A DNA stretch of 64,000 nt from NCBI RefSeq assembly GCF_023078275.1, contig NC_062996.1, positions 2,170,001-2,234,000 on the forward strand, read 5' to 3'. The translations under genes and the position numbers were made by a program. This stretch comes from Leguminivora glycinivorella. Its lineage: Eukaryota > Arthropoda > Insecta > Lepidoptera > Tortricidae. The notes beneath the pieces were generated by a model that saw only the letters and a program-made list of their open reading frames with translations, was not told the DNA's origin and did no database searches. The stretch's first letter is position 1. Each line of letters starts with the position of its first letter. Shown in pieces: positions 23,256-34,184 of the stretch.

Positions 23256-23490
23256 TTTAGGGTTTCGTAGTCAACTAGGAACCCTTATAGTTTCGCCATG
23301 TCTGTCTGTCTGTCCCTCCGTCCGTCCGTCCGTCCGCGGATAATCTCAGTGACCGTTAGAACTAGAGAGCTGAAATTTGGTACCAATATGTATATCAGTC
23401 ACGCCGACAAAGTGCAAAAATAAAAAGCGGAAAAAATGTTTTATTAGGGTACCCCCTACACGTAAAGTAGGGAGTGATTTTTTTTTTCAT
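23256..23490 (+). repeat. Interspersed repeat with (TCCG)n tract
   Basis: It runs from TTTTTAGGGTTTCGTAGTC, through a TCTG/TCCG tract, to GGTACCCCCTACACGTAAAG. A reversed copy is at 52236-52470. Confidence 0.65.
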
Positions 23491-23774
23491 TTCTACCCTA
23501 ACGTATGATTTATTGTTGGATAGGTATTTAAAAATGAATTACTGAAATCGTTTTTTGATAATATTAATATTTTCGCGAATAATCGCTCCTAAAGAAAAAA
23601 AAAGAGGGGGGGACCCTCTAACTTTTTAACCATATATTAAAAAAATATTTAAAAATCACAAAAGTAGAACTTTATAAACTTTCTAGGAAAACTGTTTTGA
23701 ACTTGATAGGTTCTATAGTTTTTGAAAAATATGGAAAACTACGGAAGAGCCGAGCGGCTATTTACCAACGCGGC

Positions 23775-23858
23775 TTTAAAAACCGGCCGAGAGCGTGTCG
23801 GGCCACGCTCAGTGTAGGCACTGAGCGTGACCCGACACGCTCTCGGCCGGTTTTTAAA
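23775..23858. repeat. Perfect-looking palindrome of about 84 bp
   Basis: TTTAAAAACCGGCCGAGAGC is followed by a near-exact reverse complement ending GGCCGGTTTTTAAA with a loop of about three bases. It could be a MITE or a hairpin transcript source; nothing more can be said from sequence alone. Confidence 0.7.
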
Positions 23859-24011
23859 TATTATGTTGTTTTAATTGCATGGAGCACAGGAAGGTCCACA
23901 TCTATGTATTGGTTTTTTGTAAGGAAATACAACTCTACGCTACGCCTACCTGCTTTAGTTGACTGTTGACACACTGAGACAGTGGATGCGCCAGAGTATA
24001 AAAGAGTGATT

Positions 24012-24660
24012 ACCATCTCTTGTCAAAGATCTTGTTGAGACGAATCAAACGAACCCAAACACGAAGTTGTTTCAAGACCTGGTCGTGGAATACTCTTGAC
24101 TACCTTCCAGCTTCATCATCAGATCCTGGGTACCATCTCTTGTCAAAGATCTTGTTGAGACGAATCAAACGAGCCCAAACACAGAAGAGTTTCAAGACCT
24201 GGTTGTTGAATACTCTTGACTACCTTCCGGCTTTACCATCAGATCCTGGGTACCATCTCTTGTCAAAGATCTTGTTGAGACGAACCAAACGAGCCCAAAC
24301 ACGGAGTGGTTTCAAGACCTGGTTCATGAATTCTCTTAACTACCTTCCAGCTTCATCATCAGATCCTGGGTACCATCTCTTGTCAAAGATCTTGTTGAGA
24401 CGAACCAAACGAGCCCAAACACGAAATGGTTTCAAGACCTGGTTGATGAGAACTCATGACTACCTTCCGGCTTCATCATCAGATCCTGGGTACCATCACC
24501 TCTTGTCAAAGATCTTGTTGAGGCAAATCAAACGAGCCCAAACACGAAATGGTTTCAAGACCTGGTTGATGAGAACTCATGACTACCATCTGACTTCATC
24601 ATCAGATCCTGAGTACCATCTATTGTCAAAGATTTTGTTGAGACGAGTCAGTAACCTCAA
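24012..24660 (+). repeat. 120-bp tandem array (five units and a partial)
   Basis: Units begin ACCATCTCTTGTCAAAGATC at 24012, 24132, 24252, 24372 and 24492, and a shortened one near 24615. The period of 120 is a multiple of three, so the frame at 24020-24664 is open only by periodicity; I do not call it a gene. A 3-bp insertion lies in the fifth unit. Confidence 0.85.
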
Positions 24661-25510
24661 ATGATATTCAATAATAAATAATACTTACTAAAAATATTAG
24701 TCAAGTTAATTAGTTAGTTACCAAAGTCGTCAACCCAAGGATCAAAGTTTTCGGTCGCAGTATACATGCAACAGTACAGCCAAACACGCACACAAGTGCG
24801 GTTTTGGACACGGCGGGTGCCGCACACAATGACAAAATAACTTCGCGATCGTCGAGCCGCGTGCGGAGCGGACTAACATACGTCCTGCCTCTACAAGCTC
24901 TGCCGCGGTACTGACATCGCAAGCGCGCGTAACCGGTAATAAGGAGGCATTTTTAAAAAATCGTCAAAAATATTAAATTGCAATTAATAGAAAACTTTTG
25001 CATAAAATCTGTTTGAGTAAGCGTTGCAGATTATTTTTATATTAAAACTACTTCAAAAACACGTAAGTTTTCGAAGAAATTGGCACTTATTCTGAGGTGA
25101 TTTCTGAAACAAATTGGATTCATCATATCCTCATTTACTCTATTCTAAAGCCTTATAACAAAGAAGTAGTCTCAGATGATTGTAGTACAGGATATACATA
25201 ATACAAATTTACCACTTGAAGCATTCAAAACTATCCAAATTTTACAAATTAGACGGACTAAGTCAGCACTTTTCGCGGGTTTTCCTAAACATGCACCAGA
25301 AAAAAAATCATAATTAATTAAGTGAGTTAGTTTTTAAAAATCCAGTCTCACAACATGTAAGTTAAGAAGATGTCCTAATCGAATCCTGAACTTAATAAGT
25401 CTTTTAGATGACGGAAAGTGTAGCATTTTGCCGACTAAAACTATCAATTTTACATTATTACGACGTTTTCGTTGAATGCCCTCTTAAATTGTTTATCTTT
25501 ATTTCCACAG

Positions 25511-26520
25511 ATCCAAAGAAGCACGACATCCGCGTACCGACGCAGGTGGAATGGCAGAAGGCGGCCGCGCGGCGCTACGTCCACACTGTCCTCACCCATT
25601 CCTCTCTCCTCCCCTTTCGTTGGCGAGGCAACCGCTACATCTGCTTCTATTGCCATTACACCTTCACAGAAGCCTCCGGCTTACGAACACACACCAGGAC
25701 GCACCAGAATCTGGCTATCATGAAGCATTTAACGCAAACTAGAGACTTCGCTCCTATAAAAGTTGATATCGGAGAAACTTTGAAATGCCTCAAGTGTAAA
25801 CACGAGGAGGATACCTTAGAAGGACTGATTACGCATCTGAAAACACATAAATTGATAGGAGATATAGATCAAGAGTGTTTCTTGCCTTTCAAACTAGCTG
25901 ATCATCAGATATCTTGCTTGAAATGCGCTAAATCTTATCAGTTCTTCGGAATGCTTTATTCTCATATGAATAAAGTGCATGTGGAAGGCACTAAGCGCAT
26001 TTGCGAGACGTGCGGTGAAAACTTCTTTTCAGATTTTAGTTTAAGAAAGCATGTCCAATCTCATCACTCTAATGCTGACTTCAAATGTAGCCACTGCAAT
26101 CAAACTTTTAAGCTAGACGCGAACCGAATTAGTCATGAATATAAAGAGCATAACATCAAATCCTTCAAATGTTATAAATGCGATGAAATGTTCGGATCTC
26201 ATTACTTAAGGCGTCTTCATATGCATAGCACTCATATGAAGATGGAGTTCACATGTAAAGAGTGTTCAAAAACATTCTTAAACAAGTCATTGCTAAATCG
26301 TCATGTGAGTAGAGTTCATTTGAAGGAGAAAAACTTTACCTGTCCAGTTTGTAGTGAAAAGTTCTTTGATCTGGGAACTTTGAATGTGCACGCGAAGAAG
26401 CATTCGTCTCCGGTGCAGAAGAGTTTCCAGTGTAACGTTTGCTCGCTGAGTTTTGGTGGGAAGGGTGAGCTGAACGATCATATTGTTACTCATGCGGGGC
26501 AGTCGTTGTCACTGAAGTAA
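25511..26520 (+). CDS. Alternative 3'-terminal exon 9: C2H2 zinc-finger module (9 fingers)
   Basis: The acceptor TTATTTCCACAG ends at 25510 and bases AT complete a split codon, followed by 335 residues. It has nine C2H2 fingers. SSLLPFRW precedes finger 1, which begins CFYC; finger 3 has FFGMLYSHM, grouping it with exons 6-8. Finger 2 is reduced (CLKCKHEEDT, with H-x3-H). The last linker (HSSPVQKSFQC) is not TGEKP-like and the finger 9 helix reads GGKGELNDH, with acidic residues at usual DNA-contact places, so DNA reading by this finger is doubtful. The stop codon overlaps a GTAAGT donor-like string. The frame is open upstream to 25408, judged to be intron. It is the last terminal exon of the array inside this window. 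Confidence 0.9.
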
Positions 26521-26760
26521 GTTACGTTAATTTTATAAGGTGCAATGAGCTATGAAAGGGCGACAATTTTCACGACAGCGTGGTCGCTAACCGGTCGGTC
26601 TCGGACGGTCTAGAACGCCAAATGACCACGTTTTTATATTACCAGATTTATATAGGTAGATTAGCTTCGTTAGGTAGGTATCACTGTAGGTATATCGAAA
26701 TGGTCGAAGGCCAATCTGCATAGAATAGCTTCGTATCCGCTATAACCGTTTAAAATATAA

Positions 26761-26925
26761 CCACAAAATTAAAATTTTGAAAAACCCCCGACCGCGACAT
26801 AGTGGACCGATTTTCATGAAACATGGCTAAGAACACTCCCGACTAACTCAGCTTTCAGACAAAAAAAACTAAATCTAAATCGGTGCATCCGTTCGGGAGC
26901 TACGATGCCACAGACAGACACACAC

Positions 26926-26963
<38 letters not shown>

Positions 26964-27022
26964 GGACAGACAGACACGTCAAACTTATAACACCCCTTCG
27001 TTTTTGCGTCGGGGGTTAAAAA
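26761..27022 (+). repeat. Interspersed repeat family A copy
   Basis: Same ends and CAGA core as 21527-21793. It lies 240 bases after the last zinc-finger exon. Confidence 0.75.
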
Positions 27023-27719
27023 CGGAAATAATATTTCCTTCGAGACGGTCCGAAATCGACCCTCGCTAACTCTAAGTTGGCGTTTTATAGATATGTATTC
27101 CTAATTTCCTACTTTAATTCCAATTATGGCTGTTTTTCTCCTACTTGTATGAGGTTTCTAATAGTTTTTTTTACGAGTCATGCTTTTATTGCTTTTTTTA
27201 GTTTAGTGTTGTACCTGGTAGATTGACAAGCATTTATTTTCACCTATACCTATGTATAATTGTATAAGCATTGAGTAAAATCTCATCATTACAGTTTTTT
27301 ATTTGGTACAGTCAAGTGCAAAAATACGTATCGATTTTATCCGCTCAAAAATATGTACCGAGACCTTATTCCGCCGACATAAAGTGCTATGGGACATATT
27401 TTTGATAAGTTGTACGCACCCCTATCTAGAATATACCTATTAAATATACCTCCTTACATAATTGATTATTTTACAGTGGCGGCACATAACTTTAGCGCTG
27501 ACAGTTATTGCTCAGAAGTCAAACACAGGTATCTCAGGGGATTACAGGGGGCGAAGGGTACGCGTCCCCATGCGCAGCTATCCCCTCCACATTTCACTCA
27601 GCGCTAAACTTATGTGCCGCCACTTGGAACTGATGTAAGCAAAATAAAAATTGTAATTATTATTTTGTTTTTTATTTCTCTCCTTTCACCGTGACCGCGC
27701 GGGCGGGAGCTAGAAGCTA

Positions 27720-27990
27720 AATTTAACCCACTTCCCGGTTTCCGATTTAGCTGAAATTTTGCACACACATGTAAATCACGTGACAATGCAATATTATGGT
27801 ATCATGGAGTTGATCTGATGATGGAGCAGAAAGGTGGTCATAGGAACTCTGTTATGAAACGTCGTATCCCCATCGAGTAAGGGGTTTTTAGAAACGTCTC
27901 GGAGATAGCTGTTGAAAGAAAGGTACAGTCGGCAATAAAAGCTTGTGCCAAAAATGAAATTTTTGCAAAAAAACTTATTTGTTAGGTTCA
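27720..27990 (-). repeat. Interspersed repeat shared with 38330-38600
   Basis: The block containing ATGGAGCAGAAAGGTGGTCA and AAACGTCGTATCCCC is the reverse complement of 38330-38600. It is probably the end of a non-LTR element; the small reading frames over it are not convincing genes. Confidence 0.6.
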
Positions 27991-28480
27991 GCCTTAGAAG
28001 GCTATACAGCGCGTAAACGTAATAAGGGCGATAAATGAAACCAGGCATATAATTCAATATTGTTATAATTAATTAAGAGGTGTTTTTGAGTTACTCTTAA
28101 ATTTCACCCCATAGAGAATTTTTTTTCCCAGCAGCAATGTACTGTAAAGGTGGTTGCGATGACAATCAATGACAACTGTCAACGAGAGTTTAATGCGAGT
28201 GTTTTTGCATTACGTTGCGGGCCGAATTAATTTGTATGGATAAAAAAAATATTTCAATTTTAAGTAAAAGTTATTTAATTCCATTTTTATGTCCTATACT
28301 CACCACTGTTAAGAGGTTCGCCCGTATTAGGTTTACACCCTGTATTAGGGACAGAAATAAAATCAGAATAGACTTTGTACAAATCACAATGTATTTCATC
28401 AACTATTTACACCGGCCGCTACGCTAACACCCAAGTATACAAGGCTAGGGTATACGGAACCAACACTTTACAACACTATA

Positions 28481-28616
28481 CAGGGGTTCCCATTTGTCCC
28501 AGTAGCCGTTTGGAGCGGGGACAGAGATTCCCATTTGTCCCCACGTGGCCCGTTGGGACAGGGACTAAAGGGAATGTTCCCATCTATGGCTGGGGACAAA
28601 TGGGAATAAAACCCTG
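28481..28616. mobile_element. MITE-like fold-back rich in CATTTGTCCC
   Basis: The left end CAGGGGTTCCCATTTGTCCC is inverted at the right end as GGGACAAATGGGAATAAAAC. It also contains an internal direct repeat of CCCATTTGTCCC. Confidence 0.55.
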
Positions 28617-29241
28617 TACGGCCTGTCACATGAGGAGCATTTCTCCATTGTAATGTTGCAATTTTTAACTTTTCTGTGTAACGGAATAGAAAAATTAGAA
28701 AGGATATAGAGCTTAGAACTAAGAACTTTAAATGGTTAATATAGATGGCGTTGTTTGTCATAGGTTGTTTAATATTCGATATTTGCTTTTCCGTGGAAAC
28801 CGGACTAATTCCAATAAGGCCTAGTTACCCTTCGGGTTGGAAGGTCAGATCTTGGGATTAGTTGTCAAAGCGGACCCCAGGCTTCCATGAGCCGTAACAA
28901 ATGCCGGGATAACGCAAAGAGGGGGATGATGAGACTGGATGAGAGACAAAAATAGACACAGAAAAGTTAAAATTTGCTTGTACAAAAATACTCAGTTTAA
29001 AAACAAAGGTTCCTCCTGTTAGTTTCGGACAAGAAAGGCAATTTATTCTATAGTATCGACTCTACAGTTTTTACTTCAAAATCGCGTCCAAAATTACTTA
29101 CAGGAACAGGAAAAAGATTTTCAATTTGTAGTATACATTTTCTAACAGTGATATTTCTTCATATCAAGATGTTATTCTCATAAAAAAAGTAGATTACTTA
29201 CATACATGCTAGTAAAGTAAGAAGTCTTCCTGGCAGGCAAG

Positions 29242-29584
29242 CATGGTCGCGCGATAAATGATAAAACATCTGGGGCCCATTTCTCACAACTGAAAGTTAC
29301 AAGTTACAAGCGGAAGACACTTGTAAATTGTAACTTGTACCTTCGAGAAATGGGCCCCTGGCCGTCGCTATCGCACATCGCACTCAAGCTGAGTTTAGAC
29401 CGGCAAGTTATTGCTGCAAGTATTGAGACGCAACTATAGGTAAGAGTGAGTGGCAAATATCTGCATCTCTTTCTTGCGTATACTTCTGTCTCAAAACTTG
29501 CAGCAATAACTTGCACGTCTAAACTCAGCTTTACAAGTAGTGCGACAGGGACGGCCTGATGTTTTATCATTTATCGCGCGACCA
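29242..29584. mobile_element. Nested element: outer inverted ends, a MITE and an inner fold-back
   Basis: The outer ends ATGGTCGCGCGATAAATGAT and ATCATTTATCGCGCGACCAT are inverted. Inside are the GGGGCCC MITE (29272-29357, same family as 11641-11761) and an inner fold-back (29388-29530, AGCTGAGTTTAGAC to GTCTAAACTCAGCT). At least two insertion events are recorded. Confidence 0.75.
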
Positions 29585-30132
29585 TACCTTCCATGTCACA
29601 TGTAATTGTCAGCTGAGGCGAAGCCGAGGTCTACAACCATGTGATCTAAGGCTTTTTTTACTGGCCAAGGAGTTTTTCTGTGCGACGGACCCGGGAAGCG
29701 ATAACTTCGTTTAGCGCAGCGGCCTGAAAAGCTTTCGAGCCGGAGGTCAGAAAAATGTGTTTTTTTTTGAGAAACTTCACTGTTAGAAAATATACTTCAT
29801 TAATTGGTCAATATCTCCTTAATCTGTAAACGTACTCATTTTAACGACCATGATCAACAATTCGCTAGTCATTTTAACACTCGAATGAAATACATACATC
29901 GACATAAAATAAAATTCATTACTTATCCACATGATAACGAAATAGTCGCTCTTTCGAAGCGTTTAAAATGGGCGGCTCTATAAGGCACTGGTACCATCAA
30001 AAGCGAGCGATAGCTATCGGTGATAGAAACGAACAAAAGATAGTCGCTCACGTGTAAATGAAAGAGAGAGAGCGATTTAGTGTTCATCCCTCGGCGATGA
30101 ACTATAACTCGCCCGCGCTATCATCGCGTCTC

Positions 30133-30350
30133 TTTTTAACCGACGCAAAAACGACGGGGTGTTATAAGTTTGACGTGTCTGTCTGTGTGTGTGTGTGTCT
30201 GTCTGTGGCATCGTAGCTCCCGAACGGATGAACCGATTTCGATTTTTTTTTGTTTGAAAGCTGAGCTAGTCGGGAGTGTTCTTAGCAAAGTTTCATAAAA
30301 ATCGGTCCATAAGTCGCGGTCGGAGGTTTTTTCAACATTTTGTGGTTATA
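30133..30350 (-). repeat. Interspersed repeat family A copy
   Basis: It begins TTTTTAACCGACGCAAAAAC with a short (GTCT)n/(GT)n core and ends in TCAACATTTTGTGGTT. It has the same orientation as 8555-8838. Confidence 0.7.
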
Positions 30351-31130
30351 TTTACACGGGAGCGACAATCTTTTGTTCGTTACTCGCCGATAGCTCATAG
30401 TTTACTCCCTTTGGGTGCAACGAGTGCCTTAGGATTATTTTGATAAGTAGCGACCCGTTTTAAATGCTTCAGAGTGCACCCGCACAACTCACACATTCAG
30501 TTGACAGTCACCTTGCCAAATTGACAATCGTTTGGTCTACGAAAACTAACGGTCGATCTTGGATGGTCTGGCCCCGTAGCCGAATGGCATTTCTGCGATG
30601 CGAAACGCCACAGAAATGTAGTCTGGCTCTGTCGCGCCAATACGCAAGAGCGATAGAGATAGATAGCTACGAAAGAGGTATCGTGAGCATTGCATTCGGC
30701 TACGCTCACTGGAACGCAAAATGACTATTGTAATATTAAGTATTTATATATCGCTAATAGTCTACATAGCAAACAGCCTAAAATGCAAAATGGAAACTTT
30801 TTTATATAGGCACCTATACCACCACACCACATTTATATACGTAGGTTAGGTTCGTCAGGTATCTTCAAATGGCCGAAGGTCAATATGCATAGAATAGGCT
30901 CCATATCGCTTTAAGATAAAAAGGAAAAAATATAATAGGCATTTTGCGTTCTAGACCGTCCGAGATCGACCGATATTTTTTTACACCAATATGGGATTAC
31001 AAGTTTTAAAACGAACTTTTTCATAGCGCCGTTTCCTTAAAAAATCGGCATAAAATTTAATTTATTGTACAAATAACGAGACTTGGGCACACAGTCTATG
31101 TTACTGCCTAGTTTCTGTATAAGAATTTAT

Positions 31131-31266
31131 ATACTCTGTCAACCAAGTCTGTCAGTAAATAAGAACAAAGAAAACTATATGCATCCTTTTCTCTAGCACC
31201 CTAAAGAAAAGGATACATATAGTTTTCTTTGTTCTTATTTACTGACAGACTTGTTTGACAGAGTAT
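31131..31266. mobile_element. Palindromic MITE
   Basis: Arms of over 50 bp (ATACTCTGTCAACCAAGTCT left; AGACTTGTTTGACAGAGTAT right) flank a short centre with AAAAGGATRCATATAG. It is very well preserved. Confidence 0.8.
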
Positions 31267-32465
31267 GATTACAATAATTATTGCATTATTTAAATATACA
31301 CGGAGTAACACGAGGGAACCGAAAGATTTTAACTATGCATTACTGGAGGCAAAATAAAGATAAAATATTATATGACGTCAAGCAAATTTTGTTTTGTAAT
31401 TTTTTTCAGTTGGATGTATTTTCATGTAATAAGCAAATGTTATTCGTAAAACTGGCACTTAAGACGCTGACAACACCCAATGACCTTGACGCTAGCGTAC
31501 ACTGTCTATTCGCATGGGAGTAAGTGAGAGCGCGATGTCACTAAAACAGGGCGGCTAGGTACGAAAAGTACGGAAAAATATTGAAATAAAATAGAAAGAT
31601 GCATTATTTCTGCAAAATGTTTCGTTACTGTTTTAGATATGTATATTTTTGTTATTGTAATTTTAATTAAAGACAACTAAGTGAATGATTGAACGACATA
31701 GAACAGTTAAATGACAAACTCGAGACCAATCTTTGCATTTTTTTTTCTATCGAACCGATTTCGTTATATCGTGTATCGAGTACGGCTATGTTTATTGAAA
31801 TATAATGAATAATAACATATAATTTACTTGCCTTACTTAAACTACTAGTTTGTCTTAAAAAACTGCGCAAGTAACATCAAAATTGCGCAGTTGGGTGTTG
31901 TCAGCCCCTTAAAAAAAAAATTCTAAAAGAAATACTTTTTGCAATTAGTTATTTTTTGAATTTATCAACGAGGATAGTTAGATTATGTCCGATAACGGCA
32001 TTATCGCCATCAAAATAGCGTTTTGTTCTAAGAAATAATAAGTAATTGTTTTTTTTATGCTTATTACTCTGAAAGGCGAAATCCAGAAAAGTTTATGACA
32101 TTTTACTCTTCTAATATGATGAGGAAAATTAATTATTCGGTTACCTCATGTTGTGCCGTGTATTTTTGCTCTTTTATAATCAACTTTGTTGTTCTACATA
32201 TAAAACAATTATTGATTGTGATGGTAATGAAACTAATGAATGTTTTTAGAAGTATGATAAAATTAAAATACTTATTTGAATATGGCTCATGAAAGTTACA
32301 GATGCGGTGCGAATAGCAATTCCTTCGTATTTTTCTAGAAATGTTAGTATTTGTCATGTTAGTTCAGTCAATGTCAGTACATCTTGTACTGAGACTGACT
32401 GAAATAGCATGACACGTTCGTACGTTTCCGTAACAATACGAAGGAAAACCTTTTGTCTCTTTCTG

Positions 32466-32510
32466 TGTGTGTGTGTGTGTGTGCGTGTGTGCGCGTGGGT
32501 GTGTATGTGT
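32466..32510. repeat. GT/CA microsatellite next to the exportin-7 stop codon
   Basis: An alternating GT tract with a few substitutions starts only a few bases after the minus-strand stop codon at 32514-32516. The exportin-7 3' UTR therefore opens with a CA repeat. Confidence 0.85.
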
Positions 32511-32513
32511 GGC

Positions 32514-32610
32514 CTATGACGTCATCATGTCGTTACACGCGGCTCCGCTGACGGCGCCCTTCAGTAGCTCGTTGATGTCTCGCCGGAACATTGACAGGTT
32601 TTGTGTGAAT
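32514..32610 (-). CDS. XPO7: Exportin-7, last coding exon
   Basis: After the acceptor TTTCGTTACAG (minus strand) one base completes the Lys codon of the previous exon. The exon then reads FTQNLSMFRRDINELLKGAV and ends NDMMTS before TAG. FTQNLSxFRR and the terminal NDMM are hallmarks of the exportin-7 (Ranbp16) C-terminus. Exportin-7 is a karyopherin-beta family nuclear transport receptor built of HEAT repeats that binds RanGTP and shuttles cargo through nuclear pores. Confidence 0.93.
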
Positions 32611-32715
32611 CTGTAACGAAAGCATAAAATATGTATGGCGTTATTCTCAATTATCTGTCATATTATTTTGAACAGCTGACGGAGGGCCGCCGTTTTGCCT
32701 AGCGAATGAGGATAT

Positions 32716-32998
32716 AGAGAGTTACTGTCGAAGTAAAATGTGTAATCACAGTTCATAGACTGCCATCTCTTAACACACGTTTGAAACTTTTGAACCTCAG
32801 TTTTGACAATTTGGCCCATATTCTTAGCTTGATATTATGTTTTAAAATGTCAAATATTAATATTAGCGCCATCTAGCCGAGCGTGCCCTAAAGGTGTAAC
32901 GCCATCTAGGCCACCGTACTTTTTTCTCTGGGGCTTTGAGGTACGTTTTTTTCTTAGACTTTATCCGTCTATACGGAGTTACACATGTCTTTGGCCTA
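32716..32998 (+). repeat. Interspersed repeat family D copy
   Basis: It begins near AGAGAGTTACTGTCGAAGTAA and runs to TTAGACTTTATCCGTCTATA. Other copies are at 38130-38310, 41256-41540 and, folded on itself, 45322-45565. All lie inside exportin-7 introns. Confidence 0.65.
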
Positions 32999-33096
32999 GC
33001 GAATGGGGAGACACACTGACGTTTTATCCCGCCAAGAGGCGCCTGTGTAGGCGCATAGGTATGTCACTGTCATTCACAACCTGTCACTAGGCGTGA

Positions 33097-33232
33097 GTGC
33101 TTTTTCACATTATCCGATCCGATATCGGATGTCGGACCGATATCCCATACATTACAGGCGCCATCTTATATATTTTTTTCATTGAAATCCTTCCGACATC
33201 CGATATCGGATCAGATAATGTGAAAATGGACG
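33097..33232. mobile_element. MITE, ATCCGATATCGGAT family
   Basis: Inverted ends TTTTTCACATTATCCGATCC and GATCAGATAATGTGAAAA; the same family as 22672-22804. Confidence 0.75.
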
Positions 33233-33262
33233 AATAACCCCACACATTACCGGTAATAGTAC

Positions 33263-33384
33263 ATTGTGCAACAAGGGGAGGAAGTTGAATATTACTAACG
33301 AGAGTAAGTTAAATCGCGACGGCTTGCCGGAGCGATTTAAAGACTCGAGTTAGTAATATTCATACTCCCCGAGTTACACACAAT
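33263..33384. repeat. Inverted-repeat element, second copy of the family at 109-230
   Basis: ATTGTGCAACAAGGGGAGGA at the left and GAGTTACACACAAT at the right; the centre holds CGCGACGGCTTGCCGGAGCG. Confidence 0.65.
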
Positions 33385-33920
33385 GTTTTTCATCACAGTC
33401 GCAATGTAAAAAATATGTAAATAGATGTAAAAAAGTTAAGTACGGTACAAGAAATTTCATTATTCCCTTGGGAGAACGATTTTTCTATAACTCACGCTCC
33501 GCCTGCGTGTAATAGCACATTTAAAGTGCGGGTGTGATGAAAAAGTTATTGCATATGTGGGAGGGAGAAAAATATCTTCATTATTTTCGCTCTCACGTCA
33601 CGTATGAAATGACATGGACATTGTCCAGTAATTTTTTATGGGTATTAAACAAACACCGACAGATAAAGTAAAAAGCAGTCTTATTCTTTATCTGTACCAA
33701 AGTCGTCTTAAGGTGGCGCCATCTATTATGACCTTTCAGTGTGCCTCTTCATTGACTCGAGGGATATTGAGCGCGCACGAGCATATACGTTGTCCGTGCC
33801 AGGCAACACTTTGCGAGGCTGCTCGGTCAGTGAAAATCCAGCTAAAGGTAGTATTTTTGATGCTGAAAGTACTGGACATATATGGGAGTACTGTTGACTT
33901 ACCCAGACAACCAAACATTG

Positions 33921-34184
33921 TAAATAAATAAATATTGGGGACACCTTACACAGATCAACTTAGCCCCAAACTAAGCAAAGCTTGTACTATGGGCGCTAAG
34001 CGACGATATATGGACGATATACATACTTAAATAGATAAATACATACTTATATACATAAAAAACATCCATGACTCAGGAACAAATATCTGTGCTCATCACA
34101 CAAATAAATGCCCTTACCGGGATTCGAACCCAGGACCGCGGCTTAGCAGACAGGGTCACTACCGACTGAGCCAGACCGGTCGTC
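33921..34184 (-). mobile_element. tRNA-derived SINE (family B)
   Basis: On the minus strand it begins GACGACCGGTCTGGCTCAGT, carries a box-B-like GGGTTCGAATCCCGG and ends in a TAAATAAATAAATA-type tail. Four further copies lie at 36126-36335, 37789-37992, 42864-43118 and 63113-63545. The tRNA-like head and simple-repeat tail identify a SINE. Confidence 0.85.

Larger units (their letters stand above)
20765..25510. other. Mobile-element-filled spacer before terminal exon 9
   Basis: At 4.7 kb this is the longest gap in the exon array. It holds repeat family A (21527-21793), a SINE fragment (22393-22602), an inverted-repeat element with a nested MITE (22614-23105), a repeat with (TCCG)n (23256-23490), a palindrome (23775-23858) and a 120-bp tandem array (24012-24660). 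I see no exon with the shared acceptor phase. Confidence 0.55.
26521..32513. other. Intergenic gap between the two convergent genes, full of repeats
   Basis: I find no gene. Recognised pieces are repeat family A (26761-27022 and 30133-30350), a repeat shared with 38330-38600 (27720-27990), a fold-back at 28481-28616, a SINE fragment at 28796-28935, a nested element at 29242-29584, an element at about 30530-30985 with inverted ends, and a palindromic MITE at 31131-31266. The 3' UTR of the exportin-7 gene must lie at the right end of this gap on the minus strand. Confidence 0.55.

Noticed and set aside
24020..24664. 214-residue open frame with 40-residue repeats
   Set aside because: Pure 120-bp tandem repeat; openness is explained by the period, and there is no domain or start context.
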